Shown here one piece after another: positions 12,901-22,619 of a stretch of 64,000 bases of DNA. Each line of letters begins with the position of its first letter. Within the stretch, counting starts at the first letter, position 1. The stretch comes from Ascidia mentula (lineage: Eukaryota; Chordata; Ascidiacea; Phlebobranchia; Ascidiidae): positions 17,546,001 through 17,610,000 of the forward strand of contig OX387203.1 of the NCBI GenBank assembly GCA_947561715.1. Reading direction: 5' to 3'. Below the pieces are notes generated by a model. The model saw only the letters and a program-made list of their open reading frames with translations, did no database searches and was not told where the DNA came from. The position numbers were made by a program, and so were the translations under genes.

Positions 12901-13398
12901 TTTAATATCAATCATGTTTTTTCAGTAGAAAAGTTCCACTTGCAATTCCATAGAATAAACACAAAAAAAGTAAGAAATGTTGTGATATTTTTGCAAATGT
13001 AATTATTTTTGTCTGTAAAATTTTTTTCAAATCTTTGCAGTGTTTGCAGACAGGTGTTCACACTGTTTCTAGCTGTGAGGTCTCACCAGTGCAGCTGGTG
13101 ACTGTGGCACAGACCTCGCAGTTCGAAACAGTGTGTACACCTGTCTGCAGCTCTTAATGATTATTATGTCTTTTTTGCGTGTATAATTAATACTACTGTT
13201 AAATTTGCAAATATTTTCTTCTAAGGTTCATCACACTCCACATCAGCTGACTCATCTCAGATATCTTATAGTGTGGTTGGTGCTGAAAATGTAACTTTCA
13301 CTAAACACTACCACTATTCAGTTAAGTTAAATGACAATTTTCCTGTGGAAAGTGACAATATTTATTTCTTCTCTAAAAGTTTAGCAAAGGAGATGTAA
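1..13398 (+). CDS. Polymeric LRR-FIIND (ZU5-UPA) protein, 3' part of the gene
   Basis: The 5' end lies upstream of the window. Exons seen: 1-36, 95-262, 783-976, 1756-1970, 2690-2851, 3293-3454, 3609-3782, 3868-4023, 4077-4187, 4398-4495, 4566-4754, 4829-5021, 6524-6738, 7276-7437, 7576-7749, 7842-7997, 8063-8173, 8372-8469, 8558-8752, 8815-9008, 9315-9523, 10099-10260, 10821-10982, 11316-11489, 11749-11904, 11969-12079, 12217-12311, 12369-12548, 12614-12822, 13226-13398. Homologous exons have the same or near-same length and phase in every module: 162 nt LRR, 174 nt LRR plus linker, 156 and 111 nt ZU5, 193-209 nt UPA end. Each UPA end exon stops in phase 1 and joins the next module's first exon in frame, so the modules form one chain rather than separate genes. 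The order per module is NLR-type LRRs, ZU5, HFS motif, UPA. Known FIIND domains cleave themselves between Phe and Ser and stay associated. No CARD, death domain or NACHT is visible here; an N-terminal signalling domain could lie upstream. An innate-immune or cell-death role is inferred from the family only. Confidence 0.8.
1756..5021 (+). CDS. Module 2: LRRs, ZU5, HFS motif, UPA with a frame break
   Basis: Exons 1756-1970 (LRR cap, TLLDISNCNLKLETLKFFC), 2690-2851 and 3293-3454 (54 residues each, two 28-residue RI-type LRRs per exon), 3609-3782 (LRR plus linker), 3868-4023 and 4077-4187 (ZU5 core with GGRLEVGGCIVEIPGDAL), 4398-4495 (ends at THFS), 4566-4754 and 4829-5021 (UPA). The donor after the HFS exon is GTCTGT, weaker than GTAGG in modules 3 and 4. 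The last exon is 193 nt while modules 1 and 3 have 194 nt; one base is missing near 4950, after IVVK, which throws the frame and meets a stop at 4986-4988. Either the gene is broken here or this is an assembly error. Skipping the exon would not restore frame. Confidence 0.72.
2215..2430 (+). repeat. Dispersed repeat, copy 1 (intron of LRR-FIIND gene)
   Basis: This segment resembles 38580-38815 in the same orientation. Both have the phrases ACACC/CAGCACCAAATGA, CTAGCTG/CCAGCTG, AAAACACTAAAAA/CAAACACGCTGAAAA, a TGCATCA/TGCATGAC block and a final TTTCT(T/C)TGTGACA. No coding frame is visible. It looks like a short non-autonomous element of unknown class. Confidence 0.5.
5395..5835 (-). mobile_element. 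Retroelement integrase-end fossil
   Basis: On the minus strand the segment encodes the end of an integrase core (LVLGQNISLPSI) followed by a C-terminal RNA/DNA-binding strand region (NGPAKVLGQDGPIVFLRHGG), as in pol genes of LTR retrotransposons. It sits in the long intron between modules 2 and 3 of the LRR-FIIND gene. It is a short, broken relic with no terminal repeats visible; the family within LTR elements cannot be set. The rest of 5040-6520 holds no gene. Confidence 0.6.
6524..9008 (+). CDS. Module 3: LRRs, ZU5, HFS motif, UPA, intact
   Basis: Exons 6524-6738 (LRR cap, 215 nt as in module 2), 7276-7437 (one two-LRR exon; module 2 and 4 have two such exons), 7576-7749, 7842-7997, 8063-8173, 8372-8469 (ends NHFS), 8558-8752 and 8815-9008. 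All joins are in frame with canonical GT-AG ends. The ZU5 shows GGRLELGGCIVEIPEDAL and the UPA shows GVLHISMYDHICQKYD, nearly identical to module 2, so modules 2 and 3 arose by recent duplication. The cleavage motif HF|SWW is complete. Confidence 0.78.
9315..12822 (+). CDS. Module 4: LRRs, ZU5, HFS motif, UPA, C-terminal module
   Basis: Exons 9315-9523 (209 nt cap, two codons shorter than the others), 10099-10260 and 10821-10982 (two-LRR exons), 11316-11489, 11749-11904, 11969-12079, 12217-12311 (one codon shorter, ends THFS), 12369-12548 and 12614-12822. The UPA is the most diverged copy; it carries GVLHIAIYDHSENP and an insertion around ITRRQITLTLSN. The final exon could be read through to 12869, but homologous exons end at KLYG or KFYG and the 12822 donor keeps the downstream tail open, so 12822 is preferred. 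Intact in frame. Confidence 0.76.
11620..11650 (+). other. Relic duplicate of the ZU5 exon acceptor
   Basis: A second AATAG|GACAACTATGA with ..ELV.. coding start lies about 125 bp before the true ZU5 exon of module 4 (11749), then runs into a stop. It is a partial duplicate of the intron end and first seven codons. Use of this acceptor would truncate the product. Confidence 0.5.
13045..13150. repeat. Foldback element made of two hammerhead-like halves
   Basis: A near-perfect 25-bp inverted repeat: TTGCAGACAGGTGTTCACAC at the left pairs with GTGTGTACACCTGTCTGCAG at the right, with inner AGGTCT/AGACCT arms and a CACCAG..CTGGTG centre. Read on the minus strand, the left half follows the hammerhead order CAGCTGCA, CTGGTGA, GACCT, GAAACAG, CTGTC, TGCA seen intact at 62864-62916, with core changes. 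It lies in the last intron of the LRR-FIIND gene. Confidence 0.6.
13226..13398 (+). CDS. C-terminal tail exon of the LRR-FIIND gene
   Basis: It joins exon 12614-12822 as G|GT and gives a Ser-rich start (GSSHSTSADSSQISYSVV) and about 57 residues before TAA at 13396-13398. There is no death-fold domain, unlike NLRP1, CARD8 (CARD) or PIDD (DD). The two other frames close quickly. The acceptor is CTAAG. Confidence 0.6.
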
Positions 13399-14822
13399 GT
13401 AATGTGCAAGGTTTGTAATTCGTGTTGTGGAGCAACATAATGACTTGTTTGTTAAACTTTCTGCACATTAGCGAATGTAATTCTGAGTTTTATACAAGAT
13501 GATTCTATGCATGCATTGCACTTTATTGGAAACCTTTTTCCATTTTATCGCTTTAAGTTTTTGTGAAATTATTGCATTCCTTTTACATCTCTATGCATTG
13601 TTTGTGGTTGTGTTGGCTTGGTTTCCCAAGCAATAAATGACCGAAATCTTAGTTTTGAGTCTAATTCTGAGGTTCTCAACGTTTCTGAATGTAGAAAATA
13701 AATTGGAAACCTCCAATATGCAAGGAGTCGCATAGAATTGAGGGCGGTCGTAGCACACGTGTTGGAATGCTGTGGGATATTTGTTGTATATGAACCGTTT
13801 ATTAATTCACATCCATGGAATAAATTCCCAAGGTTACAAACCAGTTGACTGGTATCGCCACAAGGCGTTTATCAGGTCGCCAGCAAATAATTAACGGCAT
13901 CAAGTAGAACGTCGAAATTTGTTGGATAACTAAGCAATGTTGTATACTGAGGTTTAAACAAATATATCGTGTGACATACGTGGCAGGACTGCACTGAGTA
14001 AAATAATACTGACATGTGTTTCGATACCGTGGGATAAAAGTCCGTTGACATCACAAGCGATTTCCTATTCACACATACAATGCTACATTACTCTGATCAA
14101 CTATTGAAAGAAAACAACACCAAATGCAACTACATTCGTGTGGTAAAATGGTATTAGGCACTTGGACCATGCAGAAAAGTTTAACGATGTTGTGTAAGCC
14201 GCCTTTTCAAGTAAGTCACGGAGTGATCGGAACTCAATTAACTCTGTATGCGTTTTGTATATAAGCCACATACTTGTGCACAAAATCAGAAAAATCACAG
14301 TAATTACAGAAAATCACAGTAATCACATCATAGTCGCCATCACAGACATCTGAATATGTTTTTTCCTAAATTGTTCCAAATGCCATGCACACCTGCGTAA
14401 AATCGATCAACAGAAAATCCACCCGCATTTCAACTCACCAATTATTTATCAGGACGATTAAAGTTTTCATGTCATGTTTTCAAATAAAAATTATTTTGTT
14501 TAAATTGTTACGTTCCTACGCTCTAGAACATTTACATAGAATCAGTTGGTATCTCGTTTCAACATGGGAGCAATATAATTTCGTTTATCCTTTGTGTGCT
14601 TGTTTGCAATTGACCGTTTCGAAAATGATTTATTTTCCTGAAACTGCTGCCTTAAAACTACAAAACAAATAATATAATATAATGGTAAACGTACTGTCCA
14701 GATATGATGGGGTAAGAAGGTTCTGTGTTCGGGTCCGAGGTCTGCGTCGCCCAACTCGTTTCAAGCTTAAATCAAAGAAGGCATTACACAGCACGTATTG
14801 GGTGGAGTTGGTTCAAGATTAC
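13399..14822. other. No gene recognised
   Basis: Short frames only. Around 13800-13890 the minus strand has CTGATAA..GGCGATACC, which resembles the decayed hammerhead-like tail common in Penelope/GIY-YIG retroelements; too degraded to call. A TTCTCAACGTTTCTGAA phrase near 13675 resembles a hAT-type terminal motif. Confidence 0.3.
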
Positions 14823-14997
14823 CTCAACAATAAATTTCCCGTCAGTAACTTGATCAAGAGCAACCTTTCCATACAAGAAGTCGGGAACGGTGATGGAAGC
14901 GTCTGCTGCCAGAGCAGAAGAGAAGGCTTCGTTGTCGTAAAGTTGGAGGGACATTTCGAATTCTCCGGAAGCTGAATCCAGTGCAGCCATAACTTCA
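14823..14997 (-). pseudogene. Isolated ZP-domain exon
   Basis: The minus-strand exon has acceptor CTCAG and donor GAG|GTAATC and is open for 58 codons. The translation EFEMSLQLYDNEAF..ITVPDFLYGKVAL..KFIVEV follows the ZP-C subdomain pattern (membrane-ligand 'Y..FS...V.D.LYV.V'). No neighbouring exon with the expected conserved-Cys segment was found within 2 kb on either side, so this is probably a stranded exon or gene fragment. ZP modules build extracellular filaments and egg coats. An intact gene with distant exons is not excluded. Confidence 0.5.
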
Positions 14998-15329
14998 CTG
15001 AGGTAAAGGAAATATGGTTGCAAGAGGGTCGTTTGTTCGTTTTGTTTTATTTATTTTTAAATTTAAATTTATTTTCACCTTAAAAACTGTTGCGTGAAAT
15101 CTGGAAGGTCGTCTCCATACAACGACGTCGGGTGCCTCTGCATCCCTTTGCGGGAATTTTTTTTTATTTTTTTGCTTAATTCCGACTTCGTTTTACCGAG
15201 AAAGTGGGCCCTCACTCACTCACTGTTCTCCAATCTTCATTGGGAAATTAAAATAATTTTTCCTACACCGGAAAAATAACAAAAAAAGCCGCTCAATATT
15301 TTCTTTTATCATCTGTGAATCCTCTTATA

Positions 15330-15762
15330 CCACTCCCCCTCCAAGTTGCCCGATGTTTTGAATCTCTTCGTCAGGTTATGGTCTTTGGTAGCAAACCGAT
15401 GTTAAGAAATAAGAATATTGTCGTGTTTGGAGTAACTTTCACCACACAGTGTACATGTGGCAACTTAGGCACTTGAAAAGTTGGTGGTCTACGTTTAATG
15501 TGGTCAAGTTCGAGGTTTCCTTCATAATACATTTAATGCCGTCTCTATTGGCGCATAGACAGCAACGCCCGCACGGCAGTGATCGTCCAGTCATAAAAGC
15601 ATTATAACAGTCATGAGCAATCTCCCGGTAATTGTGGTGTAAGCTTCCCAACGTTGCTGTTATTTTGTATGCAATCATCGCCCTTGGTTTAAGTTCCTTT
15701 CGTCGTGAGATGCACAAAAATCCGCAACTGCTGGATTTCCGCAACTGGATAAAATCCATCAA
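15330..15762 (-). mobile_element. Penelope/GIY-YIG-type retroelement fragment, tentative
   Basis: A 107-codon minus-strand frame (15439-15762) has a Cys-rich stretch (LPCGRCCLCANRDGIKC) like the linker that precedes GIY-YIG in Penelope-like polymerases. About 60 bp downstream on the same strand lies CCTGACGAAGAG..CAAAACATCG, which resembles the decayed hammerhead-like motif seen at the end of such elements. Both links are weak on their own. Confidence 0.3.
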
Positions 15763-16204
15763 ACAGTGTTTGCAGATTTTAGCGGGACTAACGTTTTTTT
15801 TATAATCATCACGCTTTTAAAATCAGCCTTAGTCACCGTCTGTGTATTCCACAAACGCATGCAAACACACACTGGAGTCAATCAACGGAAAACAGGCGAA
15901 AATACTTTTCCACCAATGCAATAAAAACATCAGGTAGTGGATTATAACAATTTTCCACGACCAACTGTTTTGTTTTCATTTCTTAACGTAAACATCACAG
16001 CACAACCGGACGGATAACTTACCACCGCAATACTTTTTGAGATTACTCACACAAATCTGCAGTACGTTTATATAAAGAAGTAAAATTCGCTTTTAAAATG
16101 TTGACAATTTGTTTTGATTTAAAACTTACTTTAAGTGGTGGTTAGTCATGCGTAAAATAATAGAATGCTACTGACTCTGCCAGGCATATTGTGCGCTGAG
16201 AACG

Positions 16205-16470
16205 ACGTTGAAAGAACACCAACGGAAAGTGAACAACCATGAGGATAAAACGGCTCTTTCTCAACATGCGGCCGAATCAGGACATGCGGTGGACTTCACA
16301 CGAACGATCATTCTGGAAGGCGAGTCCGACAGGTAAATCATAATTTAAAACATAATAATATAAGATGCAAACTCATTGTATTGCTATCAGGTATGGGGTG
16401 AAGGTGGTTGTTGCTGGAATCCTGCTTTCCTTCATCACACAAATTTCAGCAGAATATTCTATCTGGGATA
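16205..16470 (+). mobile_element. GIY-YIG endonuclease fragment with possible short intron
   Basis: The plus strand reads TLKEHQRKVNNHEDKTALSQ followed by HAAESGHAVDF and ILEGESDR, matching the C-terminal helix of GIY-YIG domains in Penelope-like retroelements. A GT..AG pair (16337-16391) would join it in frame to YGVKVVVAGILLSFITQIS, a hydrophobic stretch that looks more like a signal peptide than endonuclease. That second part may belong to something else. 16471-17019 holds nothing recognised. Confidence 0.4.
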
Positions 16471-17019
16471 GTAAGTATTCTATAATGGACACAATGATTA
16501 ACTAGAGCAGTTGTAAATTTAAAGTAGTTTCTGAGTTCCAATCTTTAAATCTCAAATCATAATTAAATCGATTTTATTTTGCACGCGAAAATCACTACGC
16601 AAATCAACAGTAAATAAGCAAAATAAAATAGCATAAATACCGATAAAACCATGAAGGTTATCGAGTCAGGCGCCCATGTTTAAAGTGATTTCCTCACGGA
16701 GAATCACAGTCTGTCGTAGGATCGCAGCCAGTTGCACTGGGAGGTGATGGGTTGCGACAAGCTGCATGTGACGAGGGTGGCCATCCGGCAAAAACAACAA
16801 CAACAAAGCACGCGAAAGCAACAAGAAAACGAAAAATACGGACCTACCACGGAGAATAATAGGGTAAAAGGTGTTAGCACTGTGCGCACTGTGACAAGAG
16901 ATTTAGGCGGAATTGTCTTAATTGAGGGGTCGAGGCAAACCTCATGAAAGGATTCCTCCCATATTTCAGGACTTCTGTAAGTTTATTTTTTGCACTCGGT
17001 TTTACTTTGTGTTTCCAGT

Positions 17020-17325
17020 ATTGGATCTAAGAAATTGGCGCATGTAAACTGTTTATTGTCAAAAGATTCTAACAGCTTCTCGTAAATGGCGAGTGACGTG
17101 GAATATTTACTTCTAAATCCGTATTGATGCTGTGAAACTAAATATTTTTTTCAAAAATTTTTGCAAAAGGGGACAATATTAATATTGGCCTGTAATTAGT
17201 GCACTCACTCACAGAACCATTTTTGTGTATGGAAATTACTTCTGCGTACTTGAGTACCACGGGATATTCTCCATAACGAATGCACCAGTTATACAGGAAG
17301 GGTGAAATTATGTATTTAACAACTT
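17020..17325 (-). mobile_element. LINE reverse transcriptase fragment
   Basis: The minus strand encodes YGEYPVVLKYAEVISIHKNG, then SECTNYRPILILSPFAKIFE, then after a stop HQYGFRSKYSTSLAIYEKLL. These are RT motifs 1-2 of Jockey/CR1-type non-LTR retrotransposons: 'G.P..LK.A.V.PI.K.G', 'NYRPIS.LS...KI.EK' and 'Q.GFR...ST'. In-frame stops show it is dead. Only about 300 bp remains. Confidence 0.75.
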
Positions 17326-17778
17326 AATGAATTTAATGTGGATGTCATGCGGTGTAGTGCGGATTGCGTTGCGTCAAGGGTGGATATATATACATATCTC
17401 GATACTGATCACTATCTCACACTCAAGAGTAGTGATCACACATAAACCTTTTATGTATACCACCTACATATTTACAGCAGAAATGATCCAAATCAACTGG
17501 TTATACAATGTATGAGCAAGTGATGATGAGGTTTGGGATCTTCGTGACTTGGCAAAGCGAATCACTCGACTCGCTCTTGCCTGTTAAAAATATTTATCCC
17601 TTAGTTCTACAATTTAAACATGAAACACTTCACACATAATTAAGTCTGAGAATATAACCGCACAGTTCACCGACAACTGCACTTCGTTTCAAACCTCTGT
17701 CTCACAAGAAATTATTTACTCACAAACCGACACCGATCAATCATTATTTAATGTATTACATTCTTACTTTGAATGCAG

Positions 17779-20700
17779 TTGCGACAACAAGTATGACCTA
17801 CAACGGTCAAAGAAAGAATGTGCTCTAAGACGGGATGAGTTTTGCAAAGGAATAATCCAATGTGTTGGCAAAACGTTCGACTGTTTGTGATGGCGATACT
17901 TGCAATGACTGCCCAGCTTTCCAACACTGGAATAATGGACATGGATTCAAATGTGTTCGGAATGGCAGGAATTGCAATCTTCCGCAGTTGTTTCTATGGG
18001 ACGGCATTGCAGATTGCGATGATAAATCTGATTTGTGTTACACCTCGGATAATGGAGACGTCAAGTATTATTGCAACCCAAAATTTTGATGAAAAAGCTT
18101 TGGTGAACTGCTTAAAATTTTCTCCAAACAGAATGGCATTAGTAGTTCGTTGCAAATATTTAAACCAAACCATAATCCAATGTTTGACAACGTTGATGAT
18201 TCTTACAGAAACATTTCTACTTCTTCATCCTTAAACGAGACATTGTGCTTCCGATGCACAAATGACCCCATGATCATTTCAAGGACAAGTGTATGCGATG
18301 ACGTCATAGATTGCCCTGATATGAGTGATGAGTGCAGTTGTAATGGGAAAGCCTCTCAGCAATGTTATAATTACCAAAAAACGTATATCGGGGAACTTTT
18401 TAATTCTGTTTTTTTGAGCAAATTACTTATTAATTGTGTTTAGTTCAAAGCAACGTTGTAATTGTTTCGACAATAATGGAGTCAATAAATGGAGAACTCA
18501 AAAAATGAAATCTGCGACAAGCTTGCTCATTGTCTGGGGAATTCCCCATGTGACTACCTGTGCCCCTCCCACTTCCAGTGTCCGAATTCAGCTTGTTGGA
18601 AACGTTCGACTGTTTGTGATGGCGATCCTTGCAATGACTGCCCAGCTTTCCAACACTGGAATAATGGACATGGGTTCAAATGTGTTCGAAATGGCAGGAA
18701 TTGCAATCTTCCGCAAATGTTTCTATGGGACGGCATTGCCGATTGTGATGATAAATCTGATTTGTGTTACACCCCGGAGAATGGAGATGTCAGGTAATGT
18801 CAGCAACAAAAATGTTTTTCCGATTTGTTGATCGGATAAAACAGCACATCATAAATTTTGAGAAAACTACATCGTTTTCTGCTTTTTTTTGTTACAGAGA
18901 AGTGCAAAATTCTCACACATTTAATAATCGGTTATGCTTCCAATGTATAAATGACCCCATGATCATCTCAAGATCAAGTGTGTGTGATGACATCATTGAC
19001 TGCCCTGATAAAAGTGACGAATGTTTTTGTCAATCTAAGCAAACCGAAGATTGCGGCAAGTTTTATCCGTAAGTGATAACGGAGTGTTTTAATAACAACA
19101 AAACCATTTCATTGGCAGCAACAATGTTGCGCAATCTCAAACCAATGTCCCGGTGAAAGTTTGTGATGTACTTGTCGTATTTCAACGGATCCTAATCCTG
19201 ATTTAACATAAATTATGCTGGCCAGACGACATTGGCCATTTCGTCCTTCTTGTTTCAAGAAGTCGACGCCGCGTGACAGTTTGCAAATCAATCATGTCAA
19301 AATTAAAATGAATTTGCGTGACAACCCGTCCTAATGACTTATATAGGTCCACTGCTCATCCTGTTTTAGTCACCAAGCTCGGCATCACAACCGTCTAAGT
19401 ATGCGAATGCATGGATTTTGTTGGAAAATTTAGGCACTTTTGACACTTAGGTCCCCTTAAATCACCTCAAACAAGGCATGTTTACTTATTCCTTTTCTTT
19501 AAACAATAAGTTTTCGGCGCACCAAAAAATAAACATAGCTATTACTCGAGATATTTAATTCAAAAAAACTTTTGACAAAATCTGGTTGTTTAGTTTTTCA
19601 GCTTAGTTTCAGCAGAATCTAGCCTTCGATTGGGCATTGTCTTGTTCCAGCGACACCAATATATTGAAATATGAATTAAATTGCAGTCAAGCTTGATCGG
19701 CCTCATACTGGGGTTAGGATCCACGTAAAAAAGCGACTCCCAGCATCTTTGGCTTGTTAGCCATAATATATTTCGTTTTTCTTGCAACAATAAGCGACCA
19801 AAAATAATGTGGATTCCACTCGATTGAAAACACGTCTAGTCAATGCTCACAATCAGAATGCGGTTTATTTAGATTTGTTTCTAAAAATATAATTTTGCTT
19901 CGTAAAGACACCCACCAATGTGGCTTCTCTAGTAACACATCCAGGAACAATGATAACGTGTGCGACTTGCGGAAGACACTTCGCTATTAGTGACTTATCG
20001 TGAATTGTGTCATTTGCCTAGATTAGAGTGTTTGGTTGGAGTCGGGCTTGCTTGCTTGCAAATAAAAAATGTGCAAATTCCCTGGAAAAATCAAAACCCG
20101 AAATTTATTGGAAAAACATCGCAAAACAGGCACTTATTGGAACAATGATGACATAAGATTCATTTCAAAGATAATTTAACAAATGACACCTGCCACAGAA
20201 ACTTTATCCCCGCCTCTAAACAGTTTCCTTGACAACTAAACTAAATTGCATTTATTTTGTCACAAAATTATTTATTTTGTCAAAAATAAAATCATGCAAT
20301 TGGACAAAAACACTCTTTCACGTAATGTCACAAAGAAGTAACAGATCATGTTTACAAACCACATTCATTCGCATAAGACTTCAAATATTTTTAGTGTTGA
20401 CGAGAATGTAAAAAACAAATGCTCAAAAACAACAACAACAATAACCTACTACATACAGGGGGCCTGGGAGTGTTACGTAAGTAAACATGTTTATATTATT
20501 ACTTTATCAAAAGCCAACTTACCACAAATAAGAGCACCTTATTAGTAAACTTTCCCCATTGTACTCACTTGCTTGCTCAATAACAAATGTTTTGACAGCT
20601 AAAATCGCACACATCGAATTAGCGTATATAATAGTATAAAATGATTGTGATTCTGATTCAATCCTCTGATTAAATACAAGGAACTGAGTGTTCGGTTACT

Positions 20701-22619
20701 GTAAATACGACACGGTTTCACTTGACAAGAATAAAATATTTTTCCAACATAAGCAAACAAACTACGTGATGTTTTTTTACCCAGGGTTGGCTGGGAGGGT
20801 GGTTGTGGTCGTGGTTGACGTTCGACAACAAACAATTGTGCGATGGGAAACATGATTGCGAAAATAAGTTCCGCAATTTTGCCACACGTCAAGAATTTGC
20901 CCATGATGAATCTCGTGAACTTTGCCAACATCGGAAACACTGCCACACAAAAGATGGACTTCTTGTCAACATCCCCCTATCAAAAGTTTGTGACGGTATC
21001 ATCGATTGCAAGGATGAAAGTGACGAATATCCAGAACAATTGTGCACAAAGGAAGGAAGATTCTACTGTCCAACGTTAAATGGAAAAGTAAAAAAAATTG
21101 GCAGTTTACTTTTTAAGAACTGTTTTAGCAACAAACGCTATTAAACCATATTTTTTGTGTGTTTTTGGCAAATACGTGCAAAAAAATAATTTGAAATGAT
21201 GAAAAATGTTTCATTATTATCAGATTTCGATCAAGAAATCGGATGTTTGTGACCTCACAATCAACTGCAATTATCAAAGTGACGAAATAAACTGCACAGG
21301 TTTTATTGCGAAAACAAACATCCATTGTTCGTTAAGGAGGAAAAGGTAAACTCAGATAATATGTAGTTTTGTGACCTGTGGCAAACAAGTTTACAACCTG
21401 GTTACAACATATTTTGAACTTACTGGCCCAACCCAAGCTAAAATATCTAACAATTTCTTGCAAACTTGTTAAATTAAAGCACTAAGTACATTTACTCTAC
21501 ATAGAAATTCAACGGAATTGGCGACTGCTCTGATTGGTCAGACGAGTGCCCTACAAAAACAAAACCGTCCGACGAAAACATATTTTCATCACGATACGAG
21601 TTGATTGCAAACCCATTTCTACGAATCATTGTGTGGATAATGGGTACACTTGCCATACTCGGGAATTTGGTTAAATTAAATCAGTTCAAGGTATTTCAAC
21701 ATTACGGAATATTCTAAAGACCTTTATTTTCAGGTTGTCATGGTGATTGAAGGCAAAACGTTGGTGACGACAGAATCAAAATCTGCTGCATTTCGTACAA
21801 ACCATCTGCTCGTTTTGAATCTATCCGTTTCCGATCTACTCATGGGAGTTTATCTGATCATGCTGGGCGCCGCTGGTGTCAGATACTCCGGAAATTATTG
21901 TGCCAATGACCTTATTTGGAGATCAAGCGGAAGTTGCACCACAATGGGTGTTCTGGTTTTGCTTTCAAGCGAAACATCGGTGTTTACAATGGTTCTATTG
22001 ACCATATTCCGACTGTATGCTGTGAAAAACGTAAGTGAATTTGTATTGTGTGTGTAAAGAGAAAATATCCATTATATCCGATCAAACACGTGACTGAACT
22101 TTCCCTGGCCAACAAATGTACAAACTTATTGCATTTGTGGATAGAAATGTTAATGTGTTCTATGTTTCAGCCTTTTGATGCATCTTTGAAACCGAAATTA
22201 ACAACAGTCACCCTATCCATTATCCTCTCCTGGGCATTCTCGTTTACAATTGCTTTTATTCCACTCACAACTCAACTTCAACATTTGTTCGAAACCAAAG
22301 CTTGGATGAATGAGAATCCGTTTTTTGACAATGTTGCAGTCGACTTCTCTAGTAAGATTTTGTAATGGTGATTGTTTTGGCAGAAATGCAAAAGAAAATC
22401 CTCCGACTGATAATTACCGATTTTCTCTGCTGGGTTCCAATTTCCATCATGGCATTTGTGAACTTCGGTGGATTCCCTATGCCTCCAGTGATGTACGCTG
22501 TGTCAGCAATCATCCTACTCCCCATCAACAGCTCTCTAAATCCCCTCATCTACTTCAACGCACCGAAACTGCTTTATGATAGAGTCCAGGATGGCCTACG
22601 TGCCGTTTTCAGACGTTAA
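17779..22619 (+). pseudogene. GPCR copy A: LDLa-repeat relaxin-receptor-like GPCR, broken
   Basis: Exons (approximate): 17779-18072, 18211-18390, 18444-18793, 18898-19068 (LDLa repeats; the first pair is a tandem duplicate of the second), 20395-20476 (linker with NKCSKTTTTITYYIQ), 20785-21087 and 21224-21350 (LDLa: CDGIIDCKDESDEYP), 21505-21669 (LDLa end plus TM1), 21734-22030 (TM2-TM3, NHLLVLNLSVSDLLMGVYL), 22171-22351 (TM4), 22384-22619 (TM6-TM7, SSLNPLIY). Damage relative to copies B and C: about 10 bp missing after DEINCT, TM1 donor GTAAAT changed to GTTAAA, the exons for extracellular loop 2 and TM5 deleted so that TM4 abuts TM6 across 32 bp, an early TAA in the C-tail, and frame breaks in the LDLa exons. 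Receptors of this class (RXFP, GRL101-like) sense peptides through LDLa and 7TM. Not functional as read. Confidence 0.75.

Noticed and set aside
14385-14672. 95-codon plus-strand frame
   Set aside because: No domain, low complexity composition and no splice context; likely chance.
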